Assembly: GCA_018267795.1 (NCBI GenBank)
Contig: JAFDXS010000004.1
Location: 1-18,591, forward strand
DNA length: 18,591 nt
Reading direction: 5' to 3'
Source: Bacteroidota bacterium
Lineage (GTDB): Bacteria > Bacteroidota > Bacteroidia > Chitinophagales > Chitinophagaceae
The position numbers and the translations under genes were made by a program. The notes under the pieces are model-generated. The model did not search any database, was not told where the DNA came from, and was given only the letters and a program-made list of their open reading frames with translations. This document shows, one piece after another, positions 14,528-18,591 of this stretch (the stretch's first letter is position 1; every line of letters begins with the position of its first letter).

Positions 14528-14543
14528 TCAATATGGTGTAATA

Positions 14544-14593
14544 GCTGTATGTACTATACAGCAGCCTCTCGCAGTTCCCGATTTGCAATCCGG
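14544..14593. repeat. Small palindrome plus palindromic repeat copy A
   Basis: GCTGTAT (14544-14550) pairs with ATACAGC (14556-14562) around 5 nt. Next to it, at 14578-14593, is a copy of the intergenic palindrome with core ATTTGCAATCCGG (left arm CCGATT, one base short of the other copies). Together they fill the gap between the KAP-like remnant and the minus-strand gene ending at 14617. Confidence 0.7.
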
Positions 14594-14616
14594 CCGCTCG
14601 TCAGTTTGTTCAACGA

Positions 14617-15078
14617 TTACTGAATGCGTTTATAGCGTAGTTCTAAATCATTTTCCCAATGCTGCCCATCCTTACTCAGCTCGCCCTTACTGATAATTGT
14701 ATTATCATCAATAAAGGTCCATACATACCGTTGTGAAAAGCTTGGAAAATCTCTCCACCATTTTAAAACATCGCCATCAAATGATACATTGATTTTTCTG
14801 GAAATTTTTCTTTCATCGAAGTAGAGCATAAAAAATTCTCCGGCTGCATCATCGCTCCCAAGTATTGAAATGCCACTCGGAATTCCTTCTTCTTCAATTT
14901 GTGAGTGCATAATCAAAAATGCACCTCCTTCCATCCATTTAAAAGAGGTGCTGCCGTGAAAGATAGTATTTGGAACATAAGGATGTGTTCCCGTGGTTTT
15001 CCATTCGCCAATCAATCTGCTGAATTTACTCAGTGCAGGGTTAGGGATTTGTGCTTCGTGTATGAATTTGTTTTCCAT
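14617..15078 (-). CDS. DUF1579/lipocalin-like beta-barrel protein, paralog 1
   Basis: The 153-residue product is almost entirely beta-strand-like. It begins with PNPALSKFSRLIGEWKTTG, continues through TIFHGSTSFKWMEGGAFLI and FFMLYFDERKISRKINVSFDG, and ends with SKGELSKDGQHWENDLELRYKR. The GxW near the start followed by G.t.f.W..gG.FL is the pattern of DUF1579-like and other small one-domain barrels that bind lipophilic ligands. No signal peptide is present, so it is probably cytoplasmic. The next gene upstream (15170-15622) encodes a clear paralog with the same motif order (GNWKM, ASFEWFDGGDFLVL, WRDAVGFSQRF, SQDGKKWEHDFDLVYKRI), 91 nt away, so the pair arose by tandem duplication. No specific function can be given. 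Confidence 0.75.
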   Translation of the reverse strand: MENKFIHEAQIPNPALSKFSRLIGEWKTTGTHPYVPNTIFHGSTSFKWMEGGAFLIMHSQIEEEGIPSGISILGSDDAAGEFFMLYFDERKISRKINVSFDGDVLKWWRDFPSFSQRYVWTFIDDNTIISKGELSKDGQHWENDLELRYKRIQ

Positions 15079-15169
15079 GTTTAAACGTTAAGTAGTATTG
15101 TATTGGAGTTTACGAGCAATCCTAAATCTCATAACTGCGCCTCAGAATTTAAAACATATCTCAGCATCA

Positions 15170-15622
15170 TTACACTATTCTCTTGTACACCAAATCAAAA
15201 TCATGCTCCCATTTCTTTCCGTCTTGTGATTTTTCCCAGGCCCCGGAAATCATATTCTTATCTTCGCTAAGTTTACCTTCAAACCGTTGAGAAAAGCCTA
15301 CAGCATCACGCCAAATTTTCCAAACACCATCCTTAAAACTCATCTCATATACACGGGAAGAATGTTTGTCGTCAATGTATAGTATTGTATAATTGTCAGC
15401 ATCCTTGTCCCGGCCAATAAGCCAGGTTGCCCATGGAGCCTCCGCTTTGGTACCTTGGCGCAGAACGAGAAAATCACCTCCATCAAACCATTCAAAGGAA
15501 GCTACCCCTTCAATAACTGTTGTTGCATCAGGAAGAAAGGACGCATTAGATAACTGCATTTTCCAATTGCCTTCCAACTCTTGAATGTTTTGCAATGCTG
15601 GATTTAAAATATTGTTGTTCAT
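15170..15622 (-). CDS. DUF1579/lipocalin-like beta-barrel protein, paralog 2
   Basis: This 150-residue product shares order and spacing of motifs with the protein encoded at 14617-15078: LEGNWKMQL, EGVASFEWFDGGDFLVLRQG, NYTILYIDDKHSSRVYEMSF, KIWRDAVGFSQRFEGKLSED and a C-terminal SQDGKKWEHDFDLVYKRIV. The conserved WRD..sFSQR segment and the closing D.DL.YKRI strand make the relationship obvious. It lacks a signal peptide and membrane segments. It lies upstream of its paralog on the minus strand, with a 91-nt gap showing no terminator, so the two are probably co-expressed. The fold is likely a small ligand-binding barrel; ligand unknown. Confidence 0.75.
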   Translation of the reverse strand: MNNNILNPALQNIQELEGNWKMQLSNASFLPDATTVIEGVASFEWFDGGDFLVLRQGTKAEAPWATWLIGRDKDADNYTILYIDDKHSSRVYEMSFKDGVWKIWRDAVGFSQRFEGKLSEDKNMISGAWEKSQDGKKWEHDFDLVYKRIV

Positions 15623-15696
15623 GTCGCCTATTTTATTTTCGTGAAGATTTTTGGTTTATCAGTTGATCTTTAAATTTCGTTTCTAAGCTCGCTGTT

Positions 15697-15784
15697 CCGG
15701 ATTTGCAATCCGGGACCGATCTGGGGATTTGCAATCCCGTCCACCCACAAACTATTAGTATCACATCACCGCACCAAGCAAGAA
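15697..15784. repeat. Palindromic repeat copy B (two palindromes plus flank)
   Basis: CCGGATTTGCAATCCGG (15697-15713) and GGGGATTTGCAATCCCG (15723-15739) sit side by side, each able to fold on TGC as loop. The following stretch, about 45 nt (to about 15784, with CATCACC/GCA/AGCAAGAATG parts), is also shared with the copy at 17976. This looks like a composite repetitive extragenic element. Confidence 0.8.
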
Positions 15785-15804
15785 TGCCACATACGTGGCG
15801 TTCT
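15781..15804 (-). terminator. Hairpin just after the VOC gene
   Basis: AGAATGCCAC (15781-15790) pairs with GTGGCGTTCT (15795-15804), with one G-T pair, around ATAC, 2 nt beyond the VOC stop codon. No T-run follows on the minus strand, so it may be a 3'-end stabiliser or a weak terminator. Confidence 0.4.
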
Positions 15805-15806
15805 AC

Positions 15807-16247
15807 TTATATATTCCCTTTATAATTGGGGTCAAAGTCCACCATCCATTCTATACCATATTTGTCTCTGAACATTCCAAAATAAGAACCCCAGGGGCTG
15901 TCTTCAATGGGCATTTCTATTTGTCCACCGGCCGAAAGTCCATTAAATAATTTATCAGCTTCCTCTTTGCTTTCTGCACTTATGGCAATTTTACTTCTGT
16001 TCTCATTTTCGTTTACTTTCCCCAAAACTTCCGGAACATCATTTGCCATCAGCATATTGCTTTTACCTATAGGCAATGCAATGTGCATGATTTTGTTTTC
16101 CTCTTTTTCCGCTATGGGCATTTCAGGGCTTGCAATATCTTTGAAACGGATAATTTTTGCGAACTCCCCGCCAAATACTGATTTGTAAAACGTAAATGCT
16201 TCTTCAGCATTGCCATTGAAGTTAATGTGTGGATTGATAAGTGCCAT
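15807..16247 (-). CDS. VOC-family protein, PhnB-like
   Basis: The protein begins MALINPHINFNGNAEEAFTFYKSVFGGEF, the characteristic opening of the PhnB/YjdN group of the vicinal-oxygen-chelate superfamily (NF.GNAEEA..FY..VFGG). It ends with SPWGSYFGMFRDKYGIEWMVDF, the second conserved region. The middle holds IMHIALPIGKSNMLMAND. The 146-residue length is typical for one complete PhnB-like unit. Members act as glyoxalase- or dioxygenase-like dimers or bind small molecules, but many have no known reaction, and the metal-ligand set here is incomplete at first sight. It is a single minus-strand gene with its own promoter box and is not obviously linked in function to its neighbours. Confidence 0.9.
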   Translation of the reverse strand: MALINPHINFNGNAEEAFTFYKSVFGGEFAKIIRFKDIASPEMPIAEKEENKIMHIALPIGKSNMLMANDVPEVLGKVNENENRSKIAISAESKEEADKLFNGLSAGGQIEMPIEDSPWGSYFGMFRDKYGIEWMVDFDPNYKGNI

Positions 16248-16270
16248 TTGCTTTGTTTTTTGTCGTTATT

Positions 16271-16278
16271 CAAATGTA
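16271..16278 (-). promoter_or_regulatory. -7 promoter box of the VOC gene
   Basis: On the minus strand TACATTTG fits TAnnTTTG exactly. Transcription would start near 16264, giving a leader of about 17 nt before the ATG at 16247. I see no clear -33 element. Confidence 0.55.
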
Positions 16279-16404
16279 TCGCTTATCTACAGAATAAATA
16301 AGGTATAAATGCGTCAAAAAAAGGGGGTATCTGCGTCAGGCTTTACCTGGTTTTGCATATCCCGACTAAGTAAGTTATTGCTCGCAATGTTGTTTTGCCG
16401 TCTT

Positions 16405-17328
16405 TTAGTTAAACGACTGTCTGAACGCCAAAGGTGATTGATTGGTTTTGCTTTTGAAAAGTCGGCTAAATGCTTGTGAATGCTCAAAACCTAATTCGTA
16501 AGCGATTTCGCTTATTGAAAGTTCAGTTGTAGATAAATTTTCTTTGGCTTTTTCAATCAATTTGTCGTGTATGTGTTGCTGCGTTGTCTGCCCTGTAAGG
16601 ACTTTGAGCAAACGACTAAGATAACTAACTGATACATTTAATTTGCCTGAAACGTACTGAGCTGTTGGCAAACCTTTTGAAATTAAATCATCGCTGTTGA
16701 AATAATCAGTAAGCAATTTTTCTAAACTTTCAAGGATTTGATGATTTGCTTTTTTGCGTGTAATGAACTGCCGGTTGTAAAAGCGTTCAGAATAATTTAG
16801 TAATGTTTCGATGTGTGAAATAATAATACTTTGGCTAAAATTGTCAATGTTGCCGCGATATTCCTGCTCAATATTTTCAATAATTCCTTTGAGCTTTTTT
16901 TCTTCTTTTTCTGAAAGAAACAGGGCTTCATATACCGCATAATCAAAAAACTCGTATTGCTTAATTGTTTTTGCAAGTGGCGTATTCCAGATAAAATCGG
17001 GGTGAATGAGTAACGCCCAGCCTGATTTTTCCGGCAATTCTTTTTCATTGCTACATTCAACAGTAAAAACTTGGTTAGGCGACATAAAAGATAAAATACC
17101 TTTATCAAAATCGTACACCTGTTGTCCGTATCGCGCTTTTACATTTGAAGAATGTCTTAGAGCTATCCAATAAAAATCCAAAGTCAGGAGTGTATCATCG
17201 CCTACAAATACAGATTTGAGTTGGTCAAGATTTATTACACTAATCAATGGGTGTTCGGCTTCAGGCAGCTGTCTTAACCTATGAAACTCGCTGATAGTTT
17301 TAATTCTATATAATTTCTTACCTGCCAT
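16405..17328 (-). CDS. AraC-family transcriptional regulator
   Basis: The C-terminal 80 residues carry the two helix-turn-helix motifs of AraC/XylS regulators. TAQYVSGKLNVSVSYLSRLLK contains the first, and LSISEIAYELGFEHSQAFSRL contains the second, with the family signature continuing into FKSKTNQSPLAFRQ. The N-terminal 200 residues form a cupin-like sensing region (for example YDFDKGILSFMSPNQVF at about 86-102) with no obvious ligand. At 307 residues it has the usual length. Its ATG lies 2 nt after the stop codon of the YceI gene, so the two form an operon. It may control that operon and nearby genes, though no operator could be identified. A 157-nt gap without a gene lies downstream. Confidence 0.93.
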   Translation of the reverse strand: MAGKKLYRIKTISEFHRLRQLPEAEHPLISVINLDQLKSVFVGDDTLLTLDFYWIALRHSSNVKARYGQQVYDFDKGILSFMSPNQVFTVECSNEKELPEKSGWALLIHPDFIWNTPLAKTIKQYEFFDYAVYEALFLSEKEEKKLKGIIENIEQEYRGNIDNFSQSIIISHIETLLNYSERFYNRQFITRKKANHQILESLEKLLTDYFNSDDLISKGLPTAQYVSGKLNVSVSYLSRLLKVLTGQTTQQHIHDKLIEKAKENLSTTELSISEIAYELGFEHSQAFSRLFKSKTNQSPLAFRQSFN

Positions 17329-17330
17329 AT

Positions 17331-17849
17331 TTACACCTGTTTCACAACTTGTAAATTGCTTTGTAGTTTTATTTCATCGCCTAAGCCCGGATTGTTTTTC
17401 GGGCCAACACCAAAATCTTGGCGATTGATCTTGCCACTAATGGTAAAACCCGCTTTGGTGTTTCCGAAACGGTCTTCGGCAATACCACCAAACTCAACGT
17501 CTAATACAGCAGGTTTGCTAATGTTTTTGATAGTGAATTTACCATACAATTTGTAATTATCGTCATCAAGTTTGTCCATTTTTGAACTTTCAAAGCTGAT
17601 TTTTGAATAAGTAGCTGCATCAAAAAAATCGGCTGTTTTTAAATGCTCATCACGCTGTTCGTTGTTAGTATCAATAGAATTTACGTCTGCTTCAAAGTTG
17701 ATTTTTGCAGTAGTAAAATCGTTGTCACATGTTTCTAAAGTTGCGTCAATCTTTTTCAAAGAGCCTGTAACTGTTGAAATCATCAAGTGCTTAATTTTAA
17801 ACTGCACTTCACTGTGTGCAGGGTCTAATATCCATTTTGTTGTTGCCAT
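17331..17849 (-). CDS. YceI-family protein
   Basis: The product has the YceI barrel pattern. It starts TTKWILDPAHSEVQFKIKHLM, where the W.lDp.HS.v.F..kHl. motif is diagnostic. Then come NSIDTNNEQRDEHLKTADFFD and ISFESSKM, followed by the closing AGFTISGKINRQDFG segment. YceI proteins bind long isoprenoid or amide lipids, and many are periplasmic; this one lacks a signal peptide, so it is predicted to stay in the cytoplasm. At 172 residues it is standard in length for the signal-less form. It is the first gene of an operon with the AraC-type regulator 2 nt downstream. No strong -7 box is visible in its upstream region. Confidence 0.93.
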   Translation of the reverse strand: MATTKWILDPAHSEVQFKIKHLMISTVTGSLKKIDATLETCDNDFTTAKINFEADVNSIDTNNEQRDEHLKTADFFDAATYSKISFESSKMDKLDDDNYKLYGKFTIKNISKPAVLDVEFGGIAEDRFGNTKAGFTISGKINRQDFGVGPKNNPGLGDEIKLQSNLQVVKQV

Positions 17850-17975
17850 GTTTTTTTATTGTTTTTCGATGATGTGAAATTGCACCGAAGTCAAAAAACA
17901 GGTGTAACCGAAATTGACTTTGTTGTAACTGAAAATGCGAAGTCAGGATATTTTGGGTGATGGATGGGACTTGCT

Positions 17976-18070
17976 CTTCCGGATTTGCAATCCGGAAGCA
18001 AACTGCCGGGGATCTGCAGTCAGCGTTCACAACAAACAATCAGCATCACATCCCCGCATCAGGCAATAAT
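17976..18070. repeat. Palindromic repeat copy C
   Basis: A 10-bp-arm palindrome around TGC lies at 17976-17998 (core CCGGATTTGCAATCCGG). It is followed by a degenerate second unit (GGGATCTGCAGTC, about 18009-18021) and a flank with CATCACATCCCCGCATCAGG, in the same order as copy B at 15697. It occupies the promoter side of the YceI operon. Confidence 0.75.
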
Positions 18071-18372
18071 GTGGATATGATTATTTGGAAACCCCATGTT
18101 AATAATGCGATATTGCAATTGAGCTGGCTGCAGTATAAAACCAGCCAACACTATGAAAACACGAACCATTATTCATGCGACATTCCGGGGTAGAGATGGG
18201 GCACAAATGGGGCATGATGTTACATTTGACTTATCTGTTATATGGCTGGCAGGCAAGCCTTTCAGGCAAATATCCCGACTTAGAATGCCCCATCGTCTTT
18301 TTTACAGGCAATGAGGCATCTGGCAAACGCAACATCAATAAGACACCGCTCAACCAATATATTTTGTTTGGC
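18071..18372. other. Gene-free stretch beyond repeat copy C
   Basis: I see no convincing gene, RNA or terminator in these 302 bases. Short frames on both strands (for example 18231-18428 on the minus strand) overlap the zinc-ribbon gene in another frame or run through repeat sequence. Two ATGGGGCA copies occur about 12 nt apart near 18197 and 18209, without further structure. Confidence 0.5.
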
Positions 18373-18591
18373 TTATTTATTTTTCCAGCGTTCCAGTTTA
18401 GGAATACCCTTAGTAAAGGCTCCCGCAAGAAACCCGGGGAAACCCAGCTCTTTCATTTTTGCCTTTACGTATGCCTGCATTTCATCCACCGTCCAATCAG
18501 GTTTTACAAATTTCCCCTCCTTATAGCAGTATGCGCAATACATATCACTTATTGTTCCATCCTCATTTGTTCCACCGCCATTTGGCGACTT
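18373..18591 (-). CDS. Putative zinc-ribbon protein, 5' end beyond the window
   Basis: Read from the window edge, the minus-strand frame is open for 72 residues to the TAA at 18373-18375. It shows GGGTNEDGTISDMYCAYCYKEGKF, matching the GTN.DGs...YC.YCyq.GkF centre of the small putative zinc-ribbon family (PF12674 type). A DWTVDEMQAYVKAKMKELG helix follows, and the frame ends GIPKLERWKNK, like the IP.LKRW C-terminus of that family. The CxxC seen (CAYC) is one half of the zinc site; the other CxxC should lie just outside the window. No start codon lies in the visible part at the right place, so the gene is cut by the window edge. Function is not established. Confidence 0.85.
   Translation of the reverse strand, partial: KSPNGGGTNEDGTISDMYCAYCYKEGKFVKPDWTVDEMQAYVKAKMKELGFPGFLAGAFTKGIPKLERWKNK

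Noticed and set aside
17809..18193. Short frames on both strands through repeat copy C
   Set aside because: They are created by the palindromic repeat and have no protein-like features.

Overview
The window looks like chromosomal DNA of a Bacteroidota bacterium, probably of the Chitinophagaceae or a neighbouring family. The evidence is the TAnnTTTG -7 promoter boxes before several genes, the near absence of Shine-Dalgarno sites, a TonB-dependent receptor with an N-terminal carboxypeptidase-regulatory domain, and the protein families present. The genus cannot be fixed from the sequence alone.

Positions 1-10114 are mainly core genome. They hold the 3' part of hemH (ferrochelatase) followed closely by hemJ (protoporphyrinogen oxidase), an orphan 105-residue protein behind a long AT-rich gap, a DinB-fold protein, and a secreted carboxypeptidase-regulatory-domain protein divergent from pyrD. 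After these come a possible tiny membrane protein, a secreted protein with a very clear intrinsic terminator, a TPR lipoprotein, rpe and a large TonB-dependent receptor. The heme pair, pyrimidine synthesis (pyrD) and pentose phosphate (rpe) are housekeeping functions.

Positions 10200-14600 form an accessory island anchored on a tRNA-Lys(TTT) gene that has a clear promoter and terminator. Downstream lie two degenerate direct repeats (about 10481-10617 and 12444-12605). Each combines a tRNA 3'-end-like stretch, a hairpin terminator and a second T-arm-like stretch. They bracket a two-gene minus-strand operon of a HEPN-fold protein and a RES-domain (NAD-consuming toxin family) protein. After the second repeat comes another HEPN protein with an intact RNxxxH motif. 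Its stop codon directly abuts a tRNA-like gene whose anticodon arm is replaced by a long hairpin, and a perfect 15-bp inverted repeat follows. A probable remnant of a KAP-family P-loop NTPase comes next. No integrase is visible. The island looks like a layered integration hotspot carrying candidate toxin or anti-phage modules; the HEPN plus tRNA-like unit and the RES/HEPN operon are the most interesting parts.

Positions 14617-17849 hold five minus-strand genes: two tandem paralogous small beta-barrel-like proteins (resembling DUF1579), a PhnB-like VOC protein, and an AraC-family regulator following a YceI-family protein as an operon. A palindromic repeat family (core GGATTTGCAATCC) sits in the gaps. 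The window ends inside a small zinc-ribbon protein on the minus strand.
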